DNA of 64,000 nt, taken from contig JAVXNE010000007.1 of NCBI GenBank assembly GCA_036645935.1, positions 1-64,000 on the forward strand, read 5' to 3'. Of the stretch, positions 8,751-16,214 are shown in pieces; positions within the stretch are counted from its first letter, which is position 1; each line of letters begins with the position of its first letter. Both the position numbers and the translations under genes were made by a program. A model generated the notes under the pieces. That model was not told where the DNA came from and searched no databases. It saw only the letters and a list, made by a program, of their open reading frames with translations. Source of the stretch: JAUNBN01 sp036645935 (GTDB lineage: Bacteria > Bacillota > Clostridia > Oscillospirales > Ruminococcaceae).

Positions 8751-8768
8751 TGTAATAGTTTTGTTACA
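8751..8768. promoter_or_regulatory. Inverted repeat in the divergent mgl/flavoprotein interval
   Basis: TGTAA and TTACA arms are spaced by eight bases. It lies between the two divergent promoters. It could be an operator for either side. It lacks the central CG expected of a catabolite-control (CcpA) site. Confidence 0.3.
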
Positions 8769-8842
8769 AAAATTAAACAATATATGCCCAATTAGCGTTG
8801 CATAATGCACAAAATAGGGTATTATGGTACTTTGTGAGCGGA

Positions 8843-8872
8843 TTACAGATATGTTCCGTTTTTGAGTATAAT
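8843..8872 (+). promoter_or_regulatory. Promoter of the thioredoxin-reductase-like gene
   Basis: TTACAG (8843-8848), an 18-base spacer and a perfect TATAAT (8867-8872) precede the gene by about 27 bases, giving a very short leader. Confidence 0.55.
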
Positions 8873-8898
8873 ATGTATATACAGGAGTGATTGATATT

Positions 8899-9801
8899 AT
8901 GAAACTTATGGTAATCGGATCTGGACCTGCAGGTATTTCGGCTGCATTATACGCACTGCGCGCCGGGATAAAAACCACGGTTGTTTCAATGGGTGCAGGC
9001 TCGCTTGCCCGCGCCGAAAAAATTGAAAACTACTATGGAGTCGCACAACCTATATCGGGAGAACAGCTGCACAAAAACGGAATTGAACAAGCTCTGGCTC
9101 TCGGCGCGGAACTCGTTGAGGACGAGGTGGTTGCTCTGCGCTACGACGGTGAAACATTTGAGGCAAATACCTCAAATGGAAAGACGATATCCGCGCAGAC
9201 TGTGCTGCTCGCCACAGGCACGGCGCGAAGTGTGCCGAAAATTGACGGAATAGTCGAGTTTGAGGGTCGCGGCGTGAGCTATTGCGCCGTATGTGACGCA
9301 TTCTTCTATCGCGGCAAAGACGTCTGTGTTCTCGGCAATGGCGAATATGCGGCGCACGAGGCCGCAGAGCTTGCCCCACTCGTCCGCAGTGTCACGGTGC
9401 TCACAGACGGCAGTCAGCTGTCCGCAGCTCTTGCAGAGGGTGTCGCGCATGACGAACGCAAAATCGCGGCAATCGAAGGCGGAGAACGACTCGCTTCTGT
9501 GCGCTTCGCGGATGGAAATTCAATCACAGCAGACGGCGTTTTCGTAGCTTACGGCACGGCCGGAAGCGCAGCGCTCGCCCGCTCTCTCGGCGCGGTTGTT
9601 GAAGGAGCCAACATCGCAGTGGATGGTGAAATGGCAACGAGCATAGCCGGTCTCTTCGCGGCGGGAGACTGCGTTGGCGGGCTGTTGCAGGTGGCAAAGG
9701 CTGTGCACGACGGCGCTGTTGCCGGAATGTCAGCAATAAAGTTTCTGCGCCAACAGGATAAATCTTCTGAAACTTCAAATGTAGCGAACGTCAGAAAGTA
9801 A
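8899..9801 (+). CDS. Thioredoxin-reductase-like FAD/NAD(P) oxidoreductase
   Basis: The 300-residue protein opens with the FAD-binding GSGPAGISAALYALRAG motif. It has a second nucleotide-binding segment after the redox centre (VLGNGEYAAHEAAEL, with GNGEYAAHE in place of GGGNSAVEE) and a C-terminal FAD motif LFAAGDCVGG. The CAVCDAFFYRG stretch supplies the redox pair CxxC of low-molecular-weight thioredoxin reductases. It is somewhat shorter than the usual 310-320 residues and has an atypical NADPH motif, so it may use a partner other than thioredoxin. The ATG at 8899 fits AGGAG better than the GTG at 8887. No thioredoxin gene is adjacent. A Crp/Fnr regulator follows after a long gap. Confidence 0.85.
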   Translation: MKLMVIGSGPAGISAALYALRAGIKTTVVSMGAGSLARAEKIENYYGVAQPISGEQLHKNGIEQALALGAELVEDEVVALRYDGETFEANTSNGKTISAQTVLLATGTARSVPKIDGIVEFEGRGVSYCAVCDAFFYRGKDVCVLGNGEYAAHEAAELAPLVRSVTVLTDGSQLSAALAEGVAHDERKIAAIEGGERLASVRFADGNSITADGVFVAYGTAGSAALARSLGAVVEGANIAVDGEMATSIAGLFAAGDCVGGLLQVAKAVHDGAVAGMSAIKFLRQQDKSSETSNVANVRK

Positions 9802-10455
9802 TTTGTATTAAACTGTTGCCTATCTCTGAAAATCAAGTGAGGCGCAAAGCAATAAACACCAGCCTTATCATGTATATGGTCCAGTCTTTCTGTTTTCGAT
9901 TGATTTCGTTTTTTAGATAATGTTCGCTTTTGTGGTGTGAATTTTGGGTACCGCGCCCTGCGGACAAACTCGCATCAATTCGTATTCTCACAATTTACAC
10001 GTGCCATTTCAACCATCAAGCAAGCGCTCTCAGGAAAACCATTGGACTGAAATTGGAAAATCCGGCATTTGCACTGTTTTTTTCTGCCTCCCAATTTTGA
10101 ATCAATCGGACATCGTCTCTGCCTGAATCTCAAATATAGCGTTACAAATCAATCAGACACCGTGTTTTCTTTCTCGGCGCAAGCAATGTGCCATTGAGAT
10201 CATCTGCTGTTTTGTGGAAAATCCCGGCATTATGCTATTTCGATATTCACCGACGGCATAATTCCCCCTTTCAGTGCTTTCGGACGCAAAGACTATGAAA
10301 GCCAGCGCCTTTCTGATCTTTACGGCAGAACAATTAATCGTAACGCTTTTGTCTTTCGAAACATTTCTTTGTCAGCGGAGATAACAATTGGCGTATTAAT
10401 GTATTTTAACGCACTGCTCTTCTCGCATCTCGATTGACCACATGACACAAACCCT
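9802..10455. other. Gene-free stretch with imperfect internal repeats
   Basis: No convincing coding region was seen here; the only plus-strand frame (9944-10126) has no ribosome site and no recognisable product. Two diverged sequence pairs are visible. TGGAAAATCCGGCATTTGCA near 10050 resembles TGGAAAATCCCGGCATTATG near 10216, and GAATCAATCGGACATCGT near 10098 resembles AAATCAATCAGACACCGT near 10145. The stretch may be decayed DNA or may encode a structured RNA. Confidence 0.45.
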
Positions 10456-10488
10456 TACCCTTCGGCGGCGCACCGCTGCCGAGGGGTA
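10456..10488. terminator. Hairpin upstream of the Crp/Fnr gene
   Basis: TACCCTTCGGC and GCCGAGGGGTA form an 11-bp stem with one G-U pair, followed on the plus strand by TTTTGTTG. It lies about 35 bases before the promoter of the next gene and probably isolates that gene from readthrough. Confidence 0.5.
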
Positions 10489-10522
10489 TTTTGTTGTCAC
10501 TGTGTCCTCACCTAATTTAGAC

Positions 10523-10551
10523 TTGTCTCGAAGCCCACGAATGTGTAATAT
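10523..10551 (+). promoter_or_regulatory. Promoter of the Crp/Fnr-family gene
   Basis: TTGTCT (10523-10528), exactly 17 bases, then TAATAT (10546-10551) lie about 32 bases before the ATG, which is preceded by GGAAAGG. Confidence 0.65.
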
Positions 10552-10583
10552 AGAGCACAAAGAGCTCGCGGAAAGGCAATTCA

Positions 10584-11264
10584 ATGACAAAGGACGAAAT
10601 AAATACATCGCTTGAAACTCTCTACCCCGAATGGAAACATCTGAGTGACAGTGAGCGTGAGGCGCTTGCGGGCGCTGCGCGACAGGTGCGGTATAAACGC
10701 GGGGATGCCGTGCATCGGGGTTCGCTCGATTGCATCGGAGCGCTTCTGTTGATTGACGGAAAACTGCGTGTCTACATGCTGTCGGATCAGGGCAAAGAGG
10801 TCACGCTTTACCGCCTCTCTTCCGGTGACATGTGCATTCTCTCTGCCTCCTGCGTGCTGCGCACAATAACCTTTGACGTTCACATCGACGCCGATTCAGA
10901 CGTCGACGCGCTGCTCATCTCACCTGACATATACGGTCAGGTGTGCGAGAGCAACATCTATGCCGAATGCCACTCATACAAACTGCTCAGCGACCGATTT
11001 TCCGAGGTCATGTGGGCGATGCAGCAGATACTTTTTATGAGTTTTGACAAAAGGCTCGCTATCTTTTTGTGGGACGAGCTTACAAGCACCGGTGGAGACA
11101 CCATTGCCCTCACGCATGAGCAGCTCGCAAAATACATCGGCAGCGCGCGTGAGGTCGTCACACGCATGTTGCGGTATTTCTCAGAGGAAGGCATCGTCGA
11201 GCTCATGCGCGGCGGTGTGAAAATAATCGATCGCCGAAAACTCAAAGAACTCACCATGAAATAA
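10584..11264 (+). CDS. Crp/Fnr-family transcriptional regulator
   Basis: The 226-residue protein has a cyclic-nucleotide-binding-type beta-roll (about 15-130), a dimerisation helix and a C-terminal Crp-type helix-turn-helix (about 165-215; LTHEQLAKYIGSAREVVTRML is its core). The FNR-type N-terminal cysteine cluster is absent, and the cAMP-contact pattern is not clear. This suggests a Clostridia-type member that senses another ligand or redox state. Cys residues near 90-95 (CILSASC) could be redox-active, but this is only a suggestion. Its target genes are unknown. The flavoprotein gene upstream is a candidate because similar regulators often sit beside redox enzymes. Confidence 0.88.
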   Translation: MTKDEINTSLETLYPEWKHLSDSEREALAGAARQVRYKRGDAVHRGSLDCIGALLLIDGKLRVYMLSDQGKEVTLYRLSSGDMCILSASCVLRTITFDVHIDADSDVDALLISPDIYGQVCESNIYAECHSYKLLSDRFSEVMWAMQQILFMSFDKRLAIFLWDELTSTGGDTIALTHEQLAKYIGSAREVVTRMLRYFSEEGIVELMRGGVKIIDRRKLKELTMK

Positions 11265-11660
11265 CCGCCTTTATTCAATCCCTGCTTCATTGCAAACACC
11301 CACCGGCATCGATGACAAGATTTCCAACTGCGACGAAAAGCAATATCGACAGCGGCTGTGATTGATGACATGTTGTCCACAATCTCCGCAGAATCTTTCT
11401 CGAGACACTATTCAATTGCGCTATCGACGAGCACTGCGTTGCTGTGAGCTGTGTTTTCCAACGGTTATGGAACAGCTTCACTTGAAATATCGGATGGTTT
11501 TCGATATCGAAAGCAGAGGTGATTGATAACCGGATGCCCGCGATTGCCGCAGGATTTCTTGCGCGATATTTCTGTCTTTACAGGCTCTTCCGCAATTCTC
11601 TGACGCCTGCTGAAATCTGGAATTATTCTTATGGTCACTGTTTGATCGATATATAGCAAT
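11265..11660. other. Gene-free stretch with diverged repeats
   Basis: No supported gene was seen. GTGATTGATGACATG with CTCCGCAGAATCTTTCTCG near 11360-11400 resembles GTGATTGATAACCGG with TGCCGCAGGATTTCTTGCG near 11519-11565. A third, weaker copy seems to begin near 11310 (CATCGATGACAAGATTTCC). These look like diverged copies of a roughly 100-160 base unit of unknown nature. Confidence 0.4.
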
Positions 11661-11666
11661 ATCATA

Positions 11667-11710
11667 AAGCGCTCGGGAATCTTTACGATTCCCGAGCGCT
11701 TTTCTTTTTA
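11667..11710 (+). terminator. Strong intrinsic terminator between the Crp/Fnr and YebC genes
   Basis: A perfect 15-bp stem (AAGCGCTCGGGAATC with its complement, loop TTTAC) is followed by TTCTTTTTATTG on the plus strand. On the minus strand, the side of the YebC gene, the following bases are TTTATGAT. It can therefore serve both converging genes, but is stronger rightward. Confidence 0.88.
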
Positions 11711-11716
11711 TTGTTT

Positions 11717-12451
11717 TTACGGCAAATCTTCTTCGTTCTCGAGATTGTGCCAAATATCCTGCACGTCGTCGCTGTCCTCAAGATGTTCAATGAGCTGGCT
11801 CATCTGCTTGAGCTTGTCCTCACCCTCAAGCGCGACATAGTTGTCCGGAACATACTCGACATCTGCGCTCTCAAATTCATAACCCATCGTCTCGAGGGAT
11901 TCGCGAACGTCGCGCAGCTTGGTGGGGTCGCTCGTTATCTCTGCCGCGCCCTCTGAGAACTCGACGTCATCCGCACCCGCTTCAAGACAGTCCTCAAGCA
12001 CCTTTTCCTCGTTCTTATCCTCCATGTCGATCACGATAACACCCTTTTGGATGAAGCTGAACGAGACACAGCCCGTCGTTCCGAGATTTCCGCCATACTT
12101 ATCAAAATAGTGTCGCACATCGGCCGCTGTGCGATTTCGGTTTTCTGTCAGCGTCTCGACGATGACCGCAACGCCGCCGGGGCCGTAGCCTTCGTAGACA
12201 ATCGTCTCATAATCAGCTTTATCTGCGGCGCTTGCTTTTTTTATTATCCGATCTATATTTTCAGAGGGTACGTTGTTGGCCTTCGCCTTCGCGATAACAT
12301 CACGAAGCTTGCCGTTGGAAACAAGGTCCGGCCCTCCCTCTCGGACCGCGACGGTGATCTCGCGTCCTATTTTGGTGAACACCTTTGCTCTCTGGGAGTC
12401 GGTCTTCCCCTTTTTGCGCTTGATGTTGTTCCATTTGGAGTGTCCAGACAT
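11717..12451 (-). CDS. YebC/PmpR-family regulator or translation factor
   Basis: This 244-residue protein has the invariant family start MSGHSKWNNIKRKKG followed by the RAKVFTKIGREI segment, and it is full length. YebC-family proteins were first described as transcriptional repressors. YebC-type members have more recently been linked to ribosomes stalled at proline stretches. Which applies here cannot be decided from the sequence. The gene stands alone with its own promoter and shares the bidirectional terminator with the converging Crp/Fnr gene. The usual neighbours ruvC or ruvAB are absent. Confidence 0.93.
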   Translation of the reverse strand: MSGHSKWNNIKRKKGKTDSQRAKVFTKIGREITVAVREGGPDLVSNGKLRDVIAKAKANNVPSENIDRIIKKASAADKADYETIVYEGYGPGGVAVIVETLTENRNRTAADVRHYFDKYGGNLGTTGCVSFSFIQKGVIVIDMEDKNEEKVLEDCLEAGADDVEFSEGAAEITSDPTKLRDVRESLETMGYEFESADVEYVPDNYVALEGEDKLKQMSQLIEHLEDSDDVQDIWHNLENEEDLP

Positions 12452-12481
12452 AAATACAGCCCCTTAATCGTTGATTTGTCT

Positions 12482-12510
12482 ATTCTAACATGGATAGCCT
12501 TTCAGCACAA
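12482..12510 (-). promoter_or_regulatory. Promoter of the YebC-family gene
   Basis: On the minus strand TTGTGC (12510-12505), 17 bases and TAGAAT (12487-12482) are present, with TG one base before the -10 (extended -10). The leader is about 25-30 bases. Confidence 0.6.
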
Positions 12511-12593
12511 TTGAACACGAAAAAAATAGCAAATATTTTCATTAATAAACACACGCTATTGGCGCACAATATCAGTGAAAGGTGGGATAAAAT

Positions 12594-12761
12594 ATGGCGG
12601 AAAACAAGCAAAACAAGCAAAACAAGCAGAGTTCCGGCAACGCTGCAAACCAGTCGACGCAGCGCGCAAACTCTCGCACCACGAGCTCAAACAAGTCGTC
12701 CAATGCGAAAAATGAAAAAAATGCAACAAACGCGCAAAACCGCACTAAAAACTGCGAGTAA
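12594..12761 (+). CDS. Small Asn/Lys/Gln/Ser-rich peptide of unknown function
   Basis: A 55-residue frame begins ATG after AGGTGGG at ideal spacing. It reads MAENKQNKQNKQSSGN and continues with Asn, Lys, Gln, Ser, Thr and Ala almost throughout, ending in NCE. There is no hydrophobic segment, so a disordered, soluble basic peptide is predicted. A near-perfect intrinsic terminator follows 50 bases later, which together with the ribosome site supports a real gene. The composition recalls small polar spore or DNA-associated peptides of Clostridia, but no known small acid-soluble protein motif is present. The function is unknown. Confidence 0.6.
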   Translation: MAENKQNKQNKQSSGNAANQSTQRANSRTTSSNKSSNAKNEKNATNAQNRTKNCE

Positions 12762-12811
12762 CGAAATTTTGAGAACGTTCACGACTGCGTATTATATCTC
12801 GCAGCCACAGG

Positions 12812-12849
12812 AAGAGAAGCCCGTTGACCGCAACGGGCTTCTCTCTTTT
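12812..12849 (+). terminator. Intrinsic terminator after the small polar peptide gene
   Basis: AGAGAAGCCCGTT and AACGGGCTTCTCT form a perfect 13-bp stem with a 6-base loop, then CTTTTG follows. Confidence 0.85.
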
Positions 12850-13093
12850 GTCGCGTTCACAGATATAATCATTATTTTAATACCTACCAAACAGCCTAAA
12901 CCCAGAGGGTTACGCAGCGCATTTCTAATTGTTGGAAACAGAGTTTTGCTCTTTTTGCCACAGCGCCTGCGCTTTTTGAAACACAGGGCTCTCAAAGCGC
13001 ATATGCGGAAACACTGTCGCTCTTCGGGTTTCACGAAGCACACATTGTGATCACCGCATAGAGAGGTTCGCAAACGGTGTTATGCCGCAAGCA

Positions 13094-13870
13094 TTATTTC
13101 AGAAGTGATCCGAGAAGCTGTCCGAGAAGCTCACCCGTATCGCTCTCCTTTTTCTTTTTCTTTTTGCCGCTCGAGGGTTTGTCAGTCTTTGTCGAAATCA
13201 GCGAGCCGAGCAAGCTGCCCGCAAGAGAAACAAGCTCGCCGCCTGTTGTATTGTTTCCGTCGCCTGAACCACCTCCGCCGAGCAGACTCCCAAGCAATCC
13301 GCCGCCTGTGGAAGACTGTCCCGATCCGCCCTGCGAGCTTCCACCGAGCAACAGCGACGCTATGTCGTCAAGTCCGAATCCCTCGCTTGAATTGGAAGCT
13401 GCACTTCCGCCTAAGAGTGAACTCAACATGCCGGAAAGTCCGTTGGAATCTACATTCTGCTCCTTTTTGTGTCCTCCGAGCAGCGAGAGCAGCAGCGGTG
13501 CGACGACAGATAGCACCGACGTCACCTGTGTGGTTGAAAGGCCTGTCTTTTTGGCAAGTCCGTTTTGAATGTCGCTTTTTTTGTCTCCAAGCACGTGATC
13601 GAGGATTTTTGCACCCTCTGCAGGATCGATGGCTTCGATCATCTTACCGATATCGGAAGTGTCTTCAGAACCATGAGTTTCAAGAGCCGTGTCGAGCGAC
13701 TGCGCGCCCTCCTGGGTCTTTGCATTCTGGTTCATCCCTGAAATAAGTATTGGGAGCGCCGCCGCGATGAGCTGCTGCACCTGCTCTCCGCTGGCCTCTG
13801 ATTTAGAACCTACCTTTTGAACTGTGGAATCTCCGAGCAGTGCCTGTGTTAACACACCAGTAAGATCCAT
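13094..13870 (-). CDS. DUF937-type protein with Gly/Ser-rich and Lys-rich tail
   Basis: The 258-residue protein starts MDLTGVLTQALLG behind GGGAG; a longer in-frame start at 13939 would run through the leader. The first about 130 residues resemble DUF937 proteins: Leu/Ala-rich helices with SGEQVQQLIAAALPILISGM and AEGAKILDHVLGDKK. The second half alternates LLGSLLGGG-type glycine/leucine repeats with polar linkers. A cluster of seven Lys (GKKKKKKESD) lies near the end. The repeat-like second half suggests a self-assembling or membrane-associated protein. No catalytic motif is visible. The function of the family is not established. Confidence 0.8.
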   Translation of the reverse strand: MDLTGVLTQALLGDSTVQKVGSKSEASGEQVQQLIAAALPILISGMNQNAKTQEGAQSLDTALETHGSEDTSDIGKMIEAIDPAEGAKILDHVLGDKKSDIQNGLAKKTGLSTTQVTSVLSVVAPLLLSLLGGHKKEQNVDSNGLSGMLSSLLGGSAASNSSEGFGLDDIASLLLGGSSQGGSGQSSTGGGLLGSLLGGGGSGDGNNTTGGELVSLAGSLLGSLISTKTDKPSSGKKKKKKESDTGELLGQLLGSLLK

Positions 13871-13938
13871 GTTGTTTCTCCCTTTATGTATATAATCGTT
13901 ATTGATCTCCTGTAAATCATTATAAAGATTCAGCCCCA

Positions 13939-14346
13939 TTAGTCAATAAAGGCTTGAGCGTTTTCCTCATGAAATTGAGCTATCATTAGAAATAATTCTC
14001 TTGCACGCTGAACATTTCCGCAAAGCTGAAGGTAGCCAAACACAGTCTCCAGCGCAGTTGCGGAGCGATAGCTTTTGGGAGAAACATTCCTTGGAATTGT
14101 GGTTTTGTGCGCATTTTTTCCGCGGCGCGCCACATCGGCCTCGTCATGAGTGAGATGCGGGAGTATATGCTCAAACGCAGCCGCCTGAGCATCCGCACAC
14201 ACGTAGCTTATCGCTTTTCGATGAAGCGCATTCGCCGACCCGTCGCTGTCAATAGATATGTGTTCCCGCACAAACAGCTCATAAACAGCATCACCCACAA
14301 AGGCGAGCAGCGTTATGCTTTTAAGTTTTGCCTGAGTTTGCGTCAA
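13939..14346 (-). CDS. mrnC: Mini-ribonuclease III
   Basis: The 135-residue protein is an RNase III catalytic domain without the double-stranded-RNA-binding domain, as in MrnC. The signature LLAFVGDAVYELFVREH (usual FVGDAVYE) supplies the catalytic acidic pair, and ARRGKNAHKTTIP and ALETVFGYLQL complete the fold. In Firmicutes the enzyme trims 23S rRNA ends in the nucleus-free cytoplasm. The TTG at 14346 is preferred because GGGGAGGAG lies five bases before it. The ATG at 14406 overlaps the obg end and has no ribosome site, but would give 155 residues. Location after obg, rather than after cysS, is less usual. Confidence 0.9.
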   Translation of the reverse strand: MTQTQAKLKSITLLAFVGDAVYELFVREHISIDSDGSANALHRKAISYVCADAQAAAFEHILPHLTHDEADVARRGKNAHKTTIPRNVSPKSYRSATALETVFGYLQLCGNVQRARELFLMIAQFHEENAQAFID

Positions 14347-14395
14347 CGCCGCTCCTCCCCACTGATTGGAACTTGAAATAACTGTCTCCGAGAGA

Positions 14396-15664
14396 TTACA
14401 CAACATAATCGAAGCTGTAATCGCCGATTATCACCGTGTCACCATCCTGTGCGCCCTGCTTTATAAGCTCGTCCACTATGCCGCTGTCGACGAGTGATTT
14501 TTGAAAATATTGCAGTGAATCGTAATCCTGAATGTTGGACTGCGCGAGTATCCTCGTCAGCCACGGCGCCTCGATTACAAATTTGCCGCTGTCCTTTTTG
14601 ATGATGCTGTACGTTCTGCCCGTCAACGGCTCGGGACGCGTGTATTCTGCCTCAAACACCGTGATCGGTGGCAGATCTTGCAGCATACGCCATATCTCTT
14701 CAACCAAAAGGTCTACATTCTTATGTGTCGCAGCGCTGATCGAGACATATTTGTAGCCCTTTGATATGACATAATCGCGAAACTTCACTTCAAGCTCACC
14801 ATCGGGCGCAAGGTCAGTCTTGTTGCCCGCAATAATCTGCGGACGTTCGGCCAACTGCGCGCTGAAATTTTTTAATTCGGTATTTATTGCATCGAAGTCT
14901 GTTATAGGGTCTCTGCCCTCGCAGCCGGAAACATCGACGACATGCACGAGCATTCTGCAGCGCTCGATGTGTCTCAAAAAGTCAAAACCCAGGCCGATTC
15001 CGCGCGACGCGCCCTCGATCAGTCCTGGAATATCGGCGGCGACAAAAGATCCATCTCCCGGTGCCGCGACAACTCCGAGCATCGGCGTGAGCGTCGTGAA
15101 ATGATAATTTGCAATCTTTGGCCGAGCCGCGCTCATAACCGAAAGCAACGTGGATTTTCCGACATTGGGAAATCCCGCAAACCCGACATCGGCAAGCAAT
15201 TTCAGCTCAAGCACCGCATCGAGTGTCTCTCCTGAAGTGCCTTTTTTTGCAAACCGCGGGATCTGCCTTGTAGGCGTCGCGAAATGCGCGTTTCCAAAAC
15301 CGCCGCGCCCGCCCTTGCACACGACAACATCCTCATCGCCCGAGAGATCCACAACGATATTGCCGCTCTGAACGTCGCGCACCACCGTGCCTCGCGGCAC
15401 TTTTATAACTGTGTCGGGAGCGGATTTGCCCGAGCAGTTGTTGCCTCCCCCGCTCTCACCGCTCTGTGCTATATATTTACGCTTATATCGAAAATCAAGC
15501 AGCGTCGAGAGATTGTTGTCAACTCTAAAAACAATGCTTCCTCCTTTGCCGCCGTCCCCTCCATCAGGTCCGCCCGCCGCAACGTACTTCTCGCGGTGAA
15601 AGGAAACCATGCCGTCTCCGCCATTGCCTGCCGCGAGCTTAATCTGAGCTTTATCCACGAACAT
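14396..15664 (-). CDS. obg: Obg/CgtA-type ribosome-associated GTPase
   Basis: The 422-residue protein has all three parts. These are the glycine-rich Obg fold (about 1-158, MFVDKAQIKLAAGNGGDG), the GTPase domain with GFPNVGKST near residue 167, DIPGLIEGAS and NKTD, and a C-terminal OCT domain (about 345-422). It assists 50S assembly and couples GTP/ppGpp status to growth and, in some Gram-positives, to sporulation. It follows rplU and rpmA, the widely conserved order. Its ribosome site AAGGAG is seven bases from the ATG and directly abuts an assembly gap within a tandem array made of AAGGA-containing units, so its leader is unusual. Confidence 0.97.
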   Translation of the reverse strand: MFVDKAQIKLAAGNGGDGMVSFHREKYVAAGGPDGGDGGKGGSIVFRVDNNLSTLLDFRYKRKYIAQSGESGGGNNCSGKSAPDTVIKVPRGTVVRDVQSGNIVVDLSGDEDVVVCKGGRGGFGNAHFATPTRQIPRFAKKGTSGETLDAVLELKLLADVGFAGFPNVGKSTLLSVMSAARPKIANYHFTTLTPMLGVVAAPGDGSFVAADIPGLIEGASRGIGLGFDFLRHIERCRMLVHVVDVSGCEGRDPITDFDAINTELKNFSAQLAERPQIIAGNKTDLAPDGELEVKFRDYVISKGYKYVSISAATHKNVDLLVEEIWRMLQDLPPITVFEAEYTRPEPLTGRTYSIIKKDSGKFVIEAPWLTRILAQSNIQDYDSLQYFQKSLVDSGIVDELIKQGAQDGDTVIIGDYSFDYVV

Positions 15665-15671
15665 TTTAACA

Positions 15672-15677
15672 CTCCTT
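15672..15677 (-). promoter_or_regulatory. obg ribosome-binding site, last unit of the leader repeat
   Basis: On the minus strand the ribosome site sequence is ACAAGGAG, seven bases before the ATG at 15664. It equals the array unit GACAAGGAC except for its final base, so the natural site appears to be the terminal copy of the array. Confidence 0.8.
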
Positions 15678-15679
15678 GT

Positions 15680-15779
15680 NNNNNNNNNNNNNNNNNNNNN
15701 NNNNNNNNNNNNNNNNNNNNNNNNNNNNNNNNNNNNNNNNNNNNNNNNNNNNNNNNNNNNNNNNNNNNNNNNNNNNNNN
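15680..15779. other. Assembly gap of 100 N
   Basis: Exactly 100 undetermined bases interrupt the tandem repeat, which is the usual placeholder for unknown length. Repeat sequence lies on both sides, so the true array length and any promoter inside it are unknown. Confidence 0.99.
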
Positions 15780-15780
15780 C

Positions 15781-15861
15781 GTCCTTGTCGTCCTTGTCGT
15801 CCTTGTCGTCCTTGTCGTCCTTGTCGTCCTTGTCGTCCTTGTCGTCCTTGTCGTCCTTGTC
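15781..15861 (-). repeat. 9-bp minisatellite in the obg leader
   Basis: Nine perfect copies of GTCCTTGTC (minus strand GACAAGGAC) run up to the gap. On the other side of the gap a partial copy, TCCTTGT (15673-15679), merges with the obg ribosome site. In the obg message this places an AAGGA Shine-Dalgarno-like core every nine bases. The unit is a multiple of three and would read Asp-Lys-Asp, but no start or stop context supports translation. Confidence 0.9.
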
Positions 15862-15910
15862 GTCCCGTATACTGCTGTCCCTATAATTATTAACTCGCAA
15901 ACATAAATTA

Positions 15911-15937
15911 ATCGCCCGAGCAAAACGCCCGGGCGAT
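15911..15937 (-). terminator. Hairpin after rpmA
   Basis: ATCGCCCG and CGGGCGAT arms enclose an 11-base loop and are followed on the minus strand by TAATTTATGTTT, a loose T-rich tail. It lies seven bases beyond the rpmA stop and would partly or fully separate rplU-rpmA from obg. Confidence 0.6.
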
Positions 15938-15944
15938 ACCTGTT

Positions 15945-16193
15945 TTACAGTACGCTGACCTTTTTGCGGTCGCGACCGACTCTTTGGAATTTCACCTTGC
16001 CGTCGACGAGCGCAAACAGCGTGTCGTCGTTACCCTTGCCGACATTTACGCCCGGATGGATATGGGTGCCGCGCTGACGAATGATTATGCAGCCCGCGAG
16101 CACTTCCTGTCCGTCCTGCCTCTTAACGCCGAGACGTTTGGATTCGGAGTCGCGTCCGTTTTTGGTAGATCCTACACCTTTTTTATGTGCCAT
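15945..16193 (-). CDS. rpmA: 50S ribosomal protein L27
   Basis: The 82-residue protein begins MAHKKGVGSTKNGRDSESK, so the conserved mature N terminus follows directly after the start Met. Most Firmicutes L27 proteins instead carry a short extension that the Prp protease removes. That extension is missing, and the 21-base gap to rplU has no room for the prp gene normally found there. The N-terminal tail reaches the peptidyl-transferase centre in assembled ribosomes. The remainder (GTHIHPGVNVGKGNDDTLFAL) is typical and full length. Confidence 0.97.
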   Translation of the reverse strand: MAHKKGVGSTKNGRDSESKRLGVKRQDGQEVLAGCIIIRQRGTHIHPGVNVGKGNDDTLFALVDGKVKFQRVGRDRKKVSVL

Positions 16194-16214
16194 TACGTTA
16201 CACCTCCGTGTCCG

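Noticed and set aside
8751..8768. Catabolite-control (CcpA) site for mgl
   Set aside because: Spacing and sequence do not match the usual TGNAANCGNTTNCA pattern; kept only as an unassigned inverted repeat.
9944..10126. 60-codon plus-strand frame in the gene-free stretch
   Set aside because: No ribosome site, no promoter and no recognisable composition.
12490..13050. 186-codon plus-strand frame overlapping the small polar peptide gene
   Set aside because: It starts inside the YebC promoter, runs through a perfect terminator and lacks any family pattern; the 55-residue frame has the ribosome site.
15781..15861. Asp-Lys-Asp repeat protein or CRISPR-like array
   Set aside because: Unit of nine bases without spacers; the frame crosses undetermined bases and runs antisense or upstream of obg without its own start context.
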